Assembly (NCBI RefSeq): GCF_022458865.1
Contig: NZ_JAJNMU010000035.1
Location: 1-64,000, forward strand
Direction: 5' to 3'
DNA length: 64,000 nt
DNA from: Paenibacillus periandrae
GTDB lineage: Bacteria > Bacillota > Bacilli > Paenibacillales > NBRC-103111
The notes under the pieces are model-generated. The model searched no databases. It was not told the DNA's origin and worked only from the letters and a program-made list of their open reading frames with translations. This document shows, one piece after another, positions 27,160 to 35,792 of this stretch. Position numbers and translations under genes: made by a program. Position 1 is the first letter of the stretch. Every line of letters starts with the position of its first letter.

Positions 27160-27173
27160 TTTAAACGCTTTCA
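27160..27173. promoter_or_regulatory. Candidate catabolite-responsive element (cre) upstream of xylF
   Basis: On the minus strand TGAAAGCGTTTAAA differs from the cre consensus TGWAANCGNTNWCA at one position. It overlaps the stop codon of the upstream response-regulator gene and lies about 130 bp before xylF, where CcpA could repress xylose uptake in the presence of glucose. Confidence 0.45.
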
Positions 27174-28750
27174 TGGTTAGGGGATACCGTGCGATGCCGC
27201 GTGAGCAAATCTTTTCGATAATCAGTCGGTGATTGGCCCACGGTTCTTTTAAACACACGGCTGAAGTAATTCGGATCATGGTAGCCTACCTCATAGGCAA
27301 TCTCCTTCAAGCTCTTACCTTCATCAGACATAAGTCCCTTCGCCTTATCGATCCGGCACTCCGTCAAAAAATCCACATAGTTCGTCCCGAAGGTTTCCTT
27401 AAACAGCCGGCTGATGTAAAAAGGGCTGACCTGGACATGCTCCGCGATCAAATCAAGCGATATTTCCCGCTGCGCATGCTGGATAATATAGGCCTTGACC
27501 TTGAGCATCAAGTCGGGCTCCACCTGTGTCTGCATCTCCTTGACGGATCGTACGATTCCACCCACAATACGAAGCAGCTCCGACCGAAGCTGGGCATAGC
27601 TCACAATTTGAAAGGCATAATAAGGCTTTTCCGTCTTGGCACCCAGCTCCAGGGTAAATCGGGACAAAATCAAGAGCAGGTCTTGAACCCGCTGCTGCGC
27701 TTCAACCAATCGGCAGCCCTCTGCCTCAAAGCCATTGATCCACTGCTGAAGGAGCCTGTTTACCTCGTGCCATTGACCTCGTCGAGCTTGCTCCAGCACC
27801 TCCTTTTCCGTTTCCGAAGAACGTTGCGCCGACCGATTATCCTCTTGCAGCAGATCGGAATAATGCCGACAATGGGTCGGAATCGACAGATCCGTGGAAG
27901 CTAACAGTGCCTCATGATACGATTGTCTAATATCGTGAGTAGACTCTGAGCAGCTGCCAACGCCGATAAATACGCGTACACCACGAAAGCAGCTAACGTA
28001 ATTAAGTAATTTGCGAATGAGCGAGTTGCTTTGCGCGCGGAACGATTGCTGCACATCGGCCAGAACGATAATCGGCATCTGGTTAAAGCTGAGCTTCCCA
28101 ACCCATCCATCTGAGGTCGTTCGGAAATATTCGGTTAGCGATTTATATACGGCAGGCAGGCTTGCGTCATCGCCTTCCGTCTGAATCGTACATACCATGA
28201 CAAAGGCAGGGCCCTGCTCCTTCCATTCCAGCAATGACATCATTTCCTGCAGATGCGACTCATGAACACTGTCATACAGCAGCTGAGTCACATAATCCGC
28301 CTCCAGTACGGGCAGCAGCTTATCCAGCTTTTCCACCACACGAAGCTGCCGCTGCCGATTCTCACGCTCACCCTCCAGCTCTTGCAGCACCTGGCCGACC
28401 GTCTCCAAAATCACCGACGACTTGCTGGGCTTCAGCATATAATCGCTCACCTGCAGGCGGAGCGCTTGTTGGGCATAATCGAAGGAATCAAAAGCTGTAA
28501 CCATAATGATCTTCACATCACGATCGGTGCTGCGGATGATCTGAGCCGCTTGCAGTCCATCCACGCCCGGCATCTTGATATCCAATAAAATCACATCCGG
28601 CCGATGCTGCTCCGCCAGCTCCACCGCCATTCTTCCGTTGTGAGCCAGCCCGACGATTTCGATGTCATTCAGACCTTTCGTTAAAATACGGCTCAGCGCT
28701 TCACGTTCGAGCTCCTCATCGTCTGCGATCAATATTTTAAATGTAGTCAT
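27161..28750 (-). CDS. YesN-type response regulator of the xylose locus
   Basis: This 529-residue protein has an N-terminal receiver domain (about 1-125) with phospho-acceptor Asp in VILLDIKMPG and conserved Lys in MLKPSK, a middle helical region, and a C-terminal AraC DNA-binding domain (about 430-520: DLIAEHVQVSPFYISRLFKE and LKEIAYEVGYHDPNYFSRVF). The start overlaps the histidine kinase gene by four bases. It would activate xylF-xylG-xylH immediately downstream. Confidence 0.93.
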   Translation of the reverse strand: MTTFKILIADDEELEREALSRILTKGLNDIEIVGLAHNGRMAVELAEQHRPDVILLDIKMPGVDGLQAAQIIRSTDRDVKIIMVTAFDSFDYAQQALRLQVSDYMLKPSKSSVILETVGQVLQELEGERENRQRQLRVVEKLDKLLPVLEADYVTQLLYDSVHESHLQEMMSLLEWKEQGPAFVMVCTIQTEGDDASLPAVYKSLTEYFRTTSDGWVGKLSFNQMPIIVLADVQQSFRAQSNSLIRKLLNYVSCFRGVRVFIGVGSCSESTHDIRQSYHEALLASTDLSIPTHCRHYSDLLQEDNRSAQRSSETEKEVLEQARRGQWHEVNRLLQQWINGFEAEGCRLVEAQQRVQDLLLILSRFTLELGAKTEKPYYAFQIVSYAQLRSELLRIVGGIVRSVKEMQTQVEPDLMLKVKAYIIQHAQREISLDLIAEHVQVSPFYISRLFKETFGTNYVDFLTECRIDKAKGLMSDEGKSLKEIAYEVGYHDPNYFSRVFKRTVGQSPTDYRKDLLTRHRTVSPNHESV

Positions 28751-30204
28751 CCCTTATTTCCTCCTTGTTGCGGCAAAGTCAGCCGAATGACGGTTCCTTT
28801 GTCTTTATCACTACTAATTTGAACGACGTCATCCGCCCCACAATACAACTGGAGACGGCGAATAACATTGGGAATGCCAATGCCAGTCGTCTTCCCAACC
28901 GTGACGGACTCCTCCGGGTCATGATCCCGAAAATGGAAGAAAGCAGCGATCTGCTCCTCCTTCATGCCGCCACCATCGTCGGCAATTTCGATGATCACTT
29001 GCTCATTGTGCCGAGTTACTTCGATTCGGATCATACCTCCTTGCTCAAGCGGTTCAATCGCATGGATGATCGCATTTTCAACAAAGGGCTGCAGCGTCAT
29101 ACAAGGGATAGGTACCGTAAAACACGACTCATCCAGCTTCAGCTCATACCCCACCCTGGAACCGAATCGGGCTTTCTGTATGATCAAATATTCTTGGATG
29201 ACATGCAGCTCCTCCCTCAGCGTCACCACTCCTTTCAAGCTTCGCAGATTGTAGCGCAGAAGCCCGGACACGCTTGCAATCAGCTCGCTGGTTTCCTCGG
29301 CGCCTTCCAAATATGCTTTTTTTGTCAGCATGTTCAGTGTGTTGAATAAAAAATGCGGATTGATTTGATTTTGCAAGCTGCGCAGCTCGCTTTCCTTCAA
29401 TAATAATTTATGATCCCGTAAGTCCTTTTCCAGCTGCGCTTTGATACTCATTTCCTCAATCAAATTTTTGATACTGATTCGCATGCGATTCATCGTCAGA
29501 GTAAGCAAGGACAGTTCATCCCTGCCTTTGATTTCTATAGGCTTATCAAAATTACCCGCAGATATTTCCCGGGCTGCTGCCGCTAACGTTCGAACAGGAC
29601 GGGTAATACTGCCGACAAACTGGTACGAAAACAGAAATAACAAGGCCGAGGCCAAACCTAAGCTCCAGAACCCAAGCTTGCGCAAATCCGCACTCTGCCG
29701 AATCATACGCACATAAAATTCGTTATATGTATTCAACTCCTCATTGAGCAAAGAAAGCATTTCCTCATGAACGAATTTGTTAATTTGGATCGCTTCCTCC
29801 AGTCGTGTGAGTGCCGAGTTCTTCTCCTGTCGCTCGGTATCCTTGGCTGAGAGCTTCATCGTCTCAACCAGGCTCGCAATCATATTTTTGAAATTAAGCA
29901 AGGTCGTCATGTTACCCGAATTGATAAGCGCGGGCAGCTCAACATAATTTCTTTCGAGCTTCTCGACCGCGTAGCTAAATCGGGCTTCTGTTTCCTTACT
30001 GGGGTTATTGGTATACCCGTTAAGCTGCTTGACCGCTTCCGTACTCAAGTTCGTCAGCTCGTTCATTGCCATATAGCGCTGCAGAATCGAATTATATTTT
30101 TCAATCGTCAGCTGATGCTGATTGTTAAGAAACAGCCACAGTCCAGCCATAAATACCAAAATAATGACCGTCAGCATGATCATTTTACTTTGCAATGTTT
30201 TCAT
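28747..30204 (-). CDS. LytS/YesM-type sensor histidine kinase of the xylose locus
   Basis: This 485-residue membrane kinase has a first helix near residues 8-24, an extracellular helical domain of about 150 residues, a second helix near 175-195, HAMP, then the HisKA-like NQINPHFLFNTLNML with phospho-accepting His, and an ATPase domain with FVENAIIHAIEP and DDGGGM, GIGIPNVIRRL. ATG 30204 follows GAGGAG and overlaps the upstream sensor gene by 20 bases. In Clostridium beijerinckii, an equivalent kinase pairs with XylFII to control xylFGH. Confidence 0.92.
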   Translation of the reverse strand: MKTLQSKMIMLTVIILVFMAGLWLFLNNQHQLTIEKYNSILQRYMAMNELTNLSTEAVKQLNGYTNNPSKETEARFSYAVEKLERNYVELPALINSGNMTTLLNFKNMIASLVETMKLSAKDTERQEKNSALTRLEEAIQINKFVHEEMLSLLNEELNTYNEFYVRMIRQSADLRKLGFWSLGLASALLFLFSYQFVGSITRPVRTLAAAAREISAGNFDKPIEIKGRDELSLLTLTMNRMRISIKNLIEEMSIKAQLEKDLRDHKLLLKESELRSLQNQINPHFLFNTLNMLTKKAYLEGAEETSELIASVSGLLRYNLRSLKGVVTLREELHVIQEYLIIQKARFGSRVGYELKLDESCFTVPIPCMTLQPFVENAIIHAIEPLEQGGMIRIEVTRHNEQVIIEIADDGGGMKEEQIAAFFHFRDHDPEESVTVGKTTGIGIPNVIRRLQLYCGADDVVQISSDKDKGTVIRLTLPQQGGNKG

Positions 30205-31177
30205 GCATGAACTCCTCACTCGTATACAGCCGATTCGTCACATAATGGTAAGGCTCCAGCGGCAGATTCTTGCCTCGCAGCCATTCCAACGCTAGAGCAA
30301 CGCTGGTTTGTCCGACATCACCATCATCGTGAAGCATCACCCCGTCAATTTTGTTCGAAGAAATCAAATGCATAATTTCCGGTGAATCATCAAAGGCAGC
30401 AACAAAATAATCCTGAATCCGATCACGATTGGTAAGCGCTTGCACAGAACCAACAACGGACTCCGAGCTTAGACCGACTACCGCACGCAGATGCTCGCCA
30501 TCATTTAACAAATCGTTAGTTCGTCGATAGGACCCATCTCGGGAGTCTCCTTCGAACTGCGCTTGCACCACACGAATCGCCGGATACCTGGATAGCGCTT
30601 GTACAATTCCCTTCAACCGTTCACTTTGATAGCTGTGATCTTTGCTGTCATACAAAATACCAACGGCTCCCTCATAATGAACGGCCTTCGCCACTGTATC
30701 GGCCATTTGATTGCCCTCGATGAAATGGTCTGCACCAACATACACTTTTCTCAGGCTGGACGGGGAGTCAGTAAATACAGTAATGACCGCTATTCCCAGA
30801 GCAGAGGCTTTATTCACGACTTGCACAAACCTCGGGCTGTCCATCCCCTGTACGATCATAACATCGACTCTGGCCGCTATCCCGACCTCCATCTGCTTCA
30901 TAATTTCATCCTCGTTCGGCCGCACCGCGTTGCGAAATTGGATCGAAGCTCCCTGCTTCTTCGCTTCTTCCAAGGCTCTTTCCTGAACGCGTCCCCTGGA
31001 GGGCGCATTCTGCTCGGTAGCGATAAACATTAACCTGTATTTGGTGTCAGGAGCTTCTGTGCTTTGAAACTCGTCGGTTTGGTTGGCCATATAAAATTGA
31101 TAAGCATAATACACAGTAAAAACTAGCGTCGTGGCGATACATGTGATGCTTAAAATGAAACCGAGCCATTTGCGCAC
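30185..31177 (-). CDS. Membrane-anchored sugar-binding sensor protein (XylFII-like)
   Basis: This 330-residue protein has one N-terminal membrane helix (about residues 7-27) without a lipobox, so it stays anchored, and then a type-1 sugar-binding domain (about 48-315) related to XylF and LacI ligand domains: RLMFIATEQNAPSRG, VDVMIVQGMDS, VITVFTDSP, VAAFDDSP. Its neighbours are a histidine kinase, a response regulator and xylFGH. This order matches the XylFII-LytS-YesN system described in clostridia, in which the sugar-bearing XylFII activates the kinase. GTG 31177 follows GGAGG at seven bases. Confidence 0.88.
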   Translation of the reverse strand: MRKWLGFILSITCIATTLVFTVYYAYQFYMANQTDEFQSTEAPDTKYRLMFIATEQNAPSRGRVQERALEEAKKQGASIQFRNAVRPNEDEIMKQMEVGIAARVDVMIVQGMDSPRFVQVVNKASALGIAVITVFTDSPSSLRKVYVGADHFIEGNQMADTVAKAVHYEGAVGILYDSKDHSYQSERLKGIVQALSRYPAIRVVQAQFEGDSRDGSYRRTNDLLNDGEHLRAVVGLSSESVVGSVQALTNRDRIQDYFVAAFDDSPEIMHLISSNKIDGVMLHDDGDVGQTSVALALEWLRGKNLPLEPYHYVTNRLYTSEEFMHENIAK

Positions 31178-31299
31178 ATAGCAACCTCCTATTTATTCCA
31201 TGTATTACTAAATATAGTGCATCCTTAATGGATTGGGAAGGGTTATTCTCATCATCCCGATGTGTGAGATGCAGTATGTTCTTTCAGCCTGACAGCCAA

Positions 31300-31341
31300 A
31301 CAAGCCTGAACGAGATCGCGAAGATCTCAGCTCAGGCTTGT
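31300..31341. terminator. Long hairpin between the sensor operon and the SDR gene
   Basis: ACAAGCCTGA (31300-31309) pairs with TCAGGCTTGT (31332-31341), and inside it GAGATC pairs with GATCTC around a short loop. It lies 24 bases after the SDR gene on the minus strand. The T run is poor, so termination is probable but not certain. Confidence 0.55.
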
Positions 31342-31364
31342 TATATGGATGTGCAGTTCCTGGA

Positions 31365-32117
31365 TTACTTTGCCGTAACGCCACCATCAACTGGTAATTC
31401 GATACCTGTAATATAGGAAGACGCATCAGAGGCCAGGAATAACACCGCTGCCGCCACTTCAGAAGCTTGTCCTACTCTTGGGAGGGCTGTCTGAGACAAA
31501 AACCACTTCAGCATCTGCTCGTTATGTACAAAATCGGAGCTCATCGGCGTCTCAATAAAGCCCGGGTGTACCGAGTTGACCCGAATGTTATCCTTGCCAT
31601 AATCAACAGCAGCGGCTTTGGATAGCATGCGAACTCCGCCTTTGGAAGCTGTGTAAGCGCCTGCCCCGCTGCTTCCTGTAAGACCTGCAATGGAAGAAAT
31701 ATTAATAATGGAGCCCCCATTGTTGGCCTGCATATGTGGAATAACGTGTTTCATCCCGAGGAAGGTGCTCTTCAAGTTGATGTTCATAACCTTATCCCAT
31801 TGTTCAATCGTCGTCTCTAACAACCCAGTAGCCAAGGAAATCCCCGCATTATTAACGAGCACATCCAGTCTGCCGTATGTCTCCATAGTTCCGGCTACGA
31901 CCTTGATCCACTCGTCCTCCATTGCAACATTATGCGCATAAGCAATCGCTTGTCCACCAATTGCTTCAATCTCCTTCACAACAGCTTGTACGGAGGCAGC
32001 ATTAATATCGGTAGCTACAATTTGAGCTCCTTCCCCAGCAAGAAGAAGTGCTTCCTCGCGTCCCATCCCGCTTCCAGCACCTGTCACAATAGCTACTTTA
32101 CCCTGCAGAATCCCCAT
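31365..32117 (-). CDS. Short-chain dehydrogenase/reductase (glucose 1-dehydrogenase-like)
   Basis: This 250-residue classical SDR has the cofactor motif TGAGSGMG (residues 12-19), NNAG in LVNNAGISL, a catalytic Ser in NISSIAG and Tyr/Lys in YTASKGG, and a C-terminal end LPVDGGVTAK typical of the 3-oxoacyl reductase/glucose dehydrogenase group. ATG 32117 follows AAGGAG; a longer frame to 32138 does not. The substrate cannot be predicted from the sequence. It lies alone. Confidence 0.9.
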   Translation of the reverse strand: MGILQGKVAIVTGAGSGMGREEALLLAGEGAQIVATDINAASVQAVVKEIEAIGGQAIAYAHNVAMEDEWIKVVAGTMETYGRLDVLVNNAGISLATGLLETTIEQWDKVMNINLKSTFLGMKHVIPHMQANNGGSIINISSIAGLTGSSGAGAYTASKGGVRMLSKAAAVDYGKDNIRVNSVHPGFIETPMSSDFVHNEQMLKWFLSQTALPRVGQASEVAAAVLFLASDASSYITGIELPVDGGVTAK

Positions 32118-32195
32118 ATCGGCATCTCCTTTTTTCAATTCAAACAGGCTTTTCAGCTTCAGCCATACAGGTAATTTCCACTATTGGGTAAGTTT

Positions 32196-32984
32196 CTATG
32201 CAATAAACCAAACTTCCTGGAGTGCCGATCGGAATAGTTCGTCAAGCCGAGCAGTCAGACCACCCTCAGCAGAAGGCATATGGGATGCCGTCCTGTCGTA
32301 GTAATTGATTCTATCTTCCAAAAACTCGTTAATCGGATGAATTCTTGCTTCGTAATCCATCTCATCACCAGCCATTTTCCGAACCAGCAGATCTTGAATA
32401 ATGCCCTTCAGCTCACTGCCCTCTGGTACTAAGCCTTCTACCAGTAAATGAAACTCGATAGGCGGCATAGTTTTGTACTTCTCAATCCACTCACATGCCA
32501 GGATCGGCCGCAGTACATAAAAATATTTTTTAATTTTCACCTGATCTCCCTGCAAATATTCCCGGTAATTCCCCTTCGCCATATGCAGATAATGATGCAT
32601 GCACGAATGCGGCGAGAAGGTTGTTGGAGAAATGCCGCGGATTTGTTTAGCAACCGAATAATTTTCCATATAAACCATCGGTGACTGCAGCCATTCCAGC
32701 AGCGGCGGATTCGATTTGCGAAACAGCTTCAAGGCTTTCTTCAAATCCCAGCCGTTAATATCCAACATATTGTTGATTGGACGCTCAATAACATCCCGTT
32801 TATCGACAATGGACAAATACCACTCTATCGGTCGGATATATATAAATCTGACGTCGTAATCACTGTCCTGTGAAGGAAAGCCCCACGCACGACTACCCGA
32901 TTCACATGCATACAAAATCCGAACTTGCTCATCCCGTTCAATTTGTTGTAACTCTTCCTTAATAAGTCGCTGATAATCGGTCAT
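32196..32984 (-). CDS. RlaP/YcgL-type nucleotidyltransferase
   Basis: This 262-residue protein carries the polymerase-beta-type nucleotidyltransferase motif SGSRAWGFPSQDSDYDVRF (residues about 29-47), with metal-binding aspartates in DSDYD. The remaining helical region with LEWLQSP and YLHMAKGNY is characteristic of the PF10127 family to which B. subtilis YcgL belongs. The substrate is unknown, with RNA or tRNA repair suggested for some relatives. A good ribosome binding site (GGAGG) precedes the ATG. It is monocistronic. Confidence 0.87.
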   Translation of the reverse strand: MTDYQRLIKEELQQIERDEQVRILYACESGSRAWGFPSQDSDYDVRFIYIRPIEWYLSIVDKRDVIERPINNMLDINGWDLKKALKLFRKSNPPLLEWLQSPMVYMENYSVAKQIRGISPTTFSPHSCMHHYLHMAKGNYREYLQGDQVKIKKYFYVLRPILACEWIEKYKTMPPIEFHLLVEGLVPEGSELKGIIQDLLVRKMAGDEMDYEARIHPINEFLEDRINYYDRTASHMPSAEGGLTARLDELFRSALQEVWFIA

Positions 32985-33201
32985 ATAGCACTACCTCCTT
33001 CATCCTGCACGTTGTGTCGCTTCTGTTTCTATCATCGCTGATAATAGGCTAAGCGAACATGGCACAAGTATGACGACTATAAAGAAAGTTTCCATTGCCC
33101 TCTGACATCGTCTGATTATTTTGCAGGGAATGAATAGATGAGGAGGTACTATTGCATATGTCCGACAAATTGGTCCGTATGGTTTTACGAATATTCAAGC
33201 A

Positions 33202-33570
33202 ATGGATAAGTTAAAAAGATGGGCGGGTGAGAAAAAATTACTGACTGAATCGGCAATTTTATTCGGAATTCCACAAGATAACCCGCAAACAACACTTCCT
33301 GAAAACTGTAGATATGATGCATGCATCGTCATTACGAATGATGATCAAATTGATGATTCAATTCACGAAAGTGAACTTTCTGGCGGAGAATATGTTATTT
33401 GCAAAGTCAAACATACAGTAGAGGATATTCAAAAAGCATGGGCTGAAATTGTACCAGCTTTACACAGCAGAGGATATCATATTGACAACAAACCGATTTT
33501 AGAAAAATACACTGGTGAAATGGTTAACCAAAACTTTTGCGAAATATGTGTGTCGGTAAAACGGTTATAA
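33202..33570 (+). CDS. GyrI-like effector-binding domain protein, N-terminus uncertain
   Basis: This 122-residue product from the first in-frame ATG resembles the GyrI-like small-molecule-binding domain: ILFGIPQDNPQTT, LPENCRYDACIVI and LSGGEYVICKVKH are characteristic. The frame is open for 20 codons upstream (from 33142) and there encodes a typical family stretch, YVRQIGPYGFTNIQ, so translation should begin earlier, or the 5' end has been lost. GAGGAGG (33140-33146) precedes an in-frame ATT (33151) but the ATG at 33158 is out of frame. Terminator at 33591. Confidence 0.65.
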   Translation: MDKLKRWAGEKKLLTESAILFGIPQDNPQTTLPENCRYDACIVITNDDQIDDSIHESELSGGEYVICKVKHTVEDIQKAWAEIVPALHSRGYHIDNKPILEKYTGEMVNQNFCEICVSVKRL

Positions 33571-33590
33571 GATTGCTGAGCTTAACAAAA

Positions 33591-33616
33591 ACAAGGAGCA
33601 GCTGCTGCTCCTTGTT
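33591..33616 (+). terminator. Terminator after the GyrI-like gene
   Basis: ACAAGGAGCAG pairs perfectly with CTGCTCCTTGT around a 3-base loop. It is preceded by an A run and followed by a T-poor stretch, so it is a stable hairpin of moderate terminator quality. Confidence 0.6.
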
Positions 33617-33892
33617 CATTAAACTAACCAGTTACATCATATCCGTCTCACACCCCCAAATTTCAGTTTTAATGCATTTTATCATCAATTATGTACAGGT
33701 CCTTGTTTGTTTGTTTTTGAACGATTAAACATCTTGTTACGTGCGTTAAAATGCATGTTTTAAATGCATTTAACACATGTTAATATGATGTAAAACAAAC
33801 AAAGAAGGTGTTACTATGCGAAGTTTCGGCTCCCACACAAGGATTTTAAAACAGGCAAATATAAAATTTAATTTCTTTGAAGGTATTGTACA
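33617..33892 (+). promoter_or_regulatory. Control region of the TauE-type gene with stacked palindromes
   Basis: The region holds TAAATGCATTTA (33761-33772), a perfect 12-bp palindrome, with related ATGCAT copies at 33751 and 33672, and TTAACACATGTTAA (33770-33783), with 6-bp half-sites two bases apart. The clustered symmetric sites are likely operators. A 26-codon leader frame follows at 33816. Confidence 0.45.
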
Positions 33893-33896
33893 ATGA
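33816..33896 (+). CDS. Possible 26-aa leader peptide coupled to the TauE gene
   Basis: A 26-codon frame begins with ATG at 33816, six bases after GAAGGTG, and ends with TGA at 33894-33896, which overlaps the ATG of the exporter gene (33893) as ATGA. The peptide starts MRSFGSHTRILKQ and is basic. Overlap of stop and start is typical of translational coupling. It could be a leader peptide or a chance frame; no homology is known to me. Confidence 0.4.
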   Translation: MRSFGSHTRILKQANIKFNFFEGIVQ

Positions 33897-34636
33897 CAAC
33901 TACACTTATTGTGCTGGTGGTCGTTGCGGTTTTTGTTGGTGCCTTGATGAAATCCATGTTTGGCTTCGGGGAAGCTATAGTGAGCATGCCTTTGCTTGCA
34001 CTGCTTCCGATCACTTTGCAAACCTCGGTTTCTCTAATTGGGTTAGCGGGACTAACCGTTGCTTTACTCACTGTTTTCAGCGGATGGCGTCATGTTGAAC
34101 GCCCTGTCCTGATCCGACTAGCAGTTTCTACGGTAATCGGAATCCCCTTCGGCCTTGTTTTGCTTCATCTTACTCCTGCAAACGTGATTACGTTTGGACT
34201 TGGTATTTTTCTGATTGCTTTTGGATGTTACTCTTTAATTAAGAAGATTCTCTCTCGGGCCATCGAACGTCCATTACTTAACGATCGCGGATGGGTATTA
34301 CCATTCGGATTTGCCTCAGGAGCTCTTGGCAGCGCTTATAATTTTAATGGTGTGCCGGTCGTTGTCTACGGTACATTACGCCGATGGAATCCAGATCGTT
34401 TTCGAGGAACATTGCAAGCTCATTTTCTTCTATCTGGCGTTCTTGTTGTTACAGGACATGCACTCGGCGGGTTATGGACATTTGACTCCTTAATTTATTA
34501 TGCTTATTCTTTACCAGCCATTCTCATAGCTACTGCACTCGGTGTTTATTTGAACAAGCGAATTCCAGCTGGAAAATTCGAACGTTACTTATTTATTATT
34601 ATCATCGTACTCGGAATTTTATTATTGTTGCCTTGA
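33893..34636 (+). CDS. TauE/SafE (TSUP) family anion exporter
   Basis: This 247-residue protein has about eight hydrophobic segments and the TSUP repeats with a conserved glycine-rich start, FVGALMKSMFGFGEAIVSMPLL, and a second copy near FASGALGSAYNFNGVPVVVYG. The family moves sulfite, sulfonates or other organic anions across the membrane. The ATG at 33893 is preceded by GAAGG. No sulfur-metabolism gene is nearby, so the substrate is open. It may be translated together with the short leader frame that ends on its start codon. Confidence 0.88.
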   Translation: MTTTLIVLVVVAVFVGALMKSMFGFGEAIVSMPLLALLPITLQTSVSLIGLAGLTVALLTVFSGWRHVERPVLIRLAVSTVIGIPFGLVLLHLTPANVITFGLGIFLIAFGCYSLIKKILSRAIERPLLNDRGWVLPFGFASGALGSAYNFNGVPVVVYGTLRRWNPDRFRGTLQAHFLLSGVLVVTGHALGGLWTFDSLIYYAYSLPAILIATALGVYLNKRIPAGKFERYLFIIIIVLGILLLLP

Positions 34637-34834
34637 CCTTTACACCAGCTTCATCGCAACCGCTAACGGGCAAGTGTGCTTCATACAGACCTTTAATCAC
34701 TTAATGGCCTCCTTATTAGCACTCTCCACTCGCGTAAACAAAGCAGCCGCAGTCTCAGCTTCTTGAAATGCTTTTGCACTTTTAGTCTTTCTTCTGTGAC
34801 GTTTCCAGAGGTTTAGCCTAAACCAAAGTGAAAC

Positions 34835-34851
34835 TAAAAGGCCGAAAGGCC
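34835..34851 (-). terminator. Weak terminator after the SDR gene
   Basis: On the minus strand GGCC, a TTTC loop and GGCC are followed by TTTTA. The stem is short. It lies about 55 bases after the stop of the SDR gene. Confidence 0.45.
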
Positions 34852-34905
34852 ATTCCTGTTTCAAGGAGACTTTGTAAATTGCTGAGAATGGCAGGCCAGA
34901 TGACT

Positions 34906-35670
34906 TTACAAATGAGAGCCCCCACTGGCATCGATCAATTGCCCGGTTACCCATCGACTGTCGGGAGAAGCCAGAAAAGCAGCTATATCCGCGACATCTT
35001 CTGGTTGGCCCCATCTTCCAAAGATAGAAAAATCAGCACCAAATTGTTGTGAGGCAGGATCTTGCAGCATTGCAGCATTCATATCCGTGGCAACGAATCC
35101 AGGTTGGATGGCATTGATTGTAATTCCACGTGGGCCGAGTTGGTTGGATAACGCGAGCGTGAGTGTGTTGATTGCCCCCTTGGTCATACTGTATGCGGGA
35201 ATGGCAGGCAGGGAAATCCTTGTAATAGAGGATGACAAGTTAATAATTCGACCTCCATCTCGTAAACGTGGCAAAGCTTGTTGAGTCAGGAAAAATGGCA
35301 TCTTTACATTGATTTCCATGATTTTATCGAATGCGTCTTCCGTAGTATCCTCAATCGGGGCTACCAGGGCGATCCCTGCATTGTTCACTAGTATATCGAA
35401 GTGAATATCACCTGTACTTTCTTTCAATAATTCATCCAATGTCTTATAAAGTGTCTGTATGCTTTCTGAAGAACCAAGTTTCGTACCAATCGCGAATGCA
35501 GCCCCTCCATTCTGCTCGATATCATGTACTACTTCTTCTGCAGCTTCACGGTTCGTGCCATAATGGACAGCTACTAACGCACCTTCTTGCGCTAAACGTG
35601 TCGCAATGGCACGTCCAATCCCGCGGCTTGCACCCGTAACCAAAGCAACTTTACCCTTCAATCCAGTCAT
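34906..35670 (-). CDS. Short-chain dehydrogenase/reductase
   Basis: This 254-residue classical SDR has TGASRGIG (residues 13-20), NNAG, catalytic Ser in NLSSSIT, Tyr/Lys in YSMTKGA and a C-terminal IDASGGSHL. The C-terminal helix and the ITINAIQPG motif fit the glucose 1-dehydrogenase/3-oxoacyl reductase group. AGAGGAG precedes the ATG. It has no obvious operon partner; the DinB gene upstream has its own spacing of about 120 bases. Confidence 0.9.
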   Translation of the reverse strand: MTGLKGKVALVTGASRGIGRAIATRLAQEGALVAVHYGTNREAAEEVVHDIEQNGGAAFAIGTKLGSSESIQTLYKTLDELLKESTGDIHFDILVNNAGIALVAPIEDTTEDAFDKIMEINVKMPFFLTQQALPRLRDGGRIINLSSSITRISLPAIPAYSMTKGAINTLTLALSNQLGPRGITINAIQPGFVATDMNAAMLQDPASQQFGADFSIFGRWGQPEDVADIAAFLASPDSRWVTGQLIDASGGSHL

Positions 35671-35792
35671 AATTTTAATCTCCTCTTGTGTCTAATACGT
35701 ACACGATAGTTATAACACAAGGTAAATTTTGTAATGTTGCTTTCTTATTCGTAGAACCCAGATTTAATTTAGAGTCATTCACTTAAGCATCG

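Noticed and set aside
27233..27904. Long open frame of 223 codons on the plus strand
   Set aside because: It is antisense to the xylose-locus response regulator, which has full receiver and AraC motifs.
34697..35014. Open frame of 105 codons on the minus strand partly overlapping the SDR gene
   Set aside because: Its first part is another frame of the SDR C-terminus, the rest is a low-complexity charged tail with no ribosome binding site, and codon use is poor.
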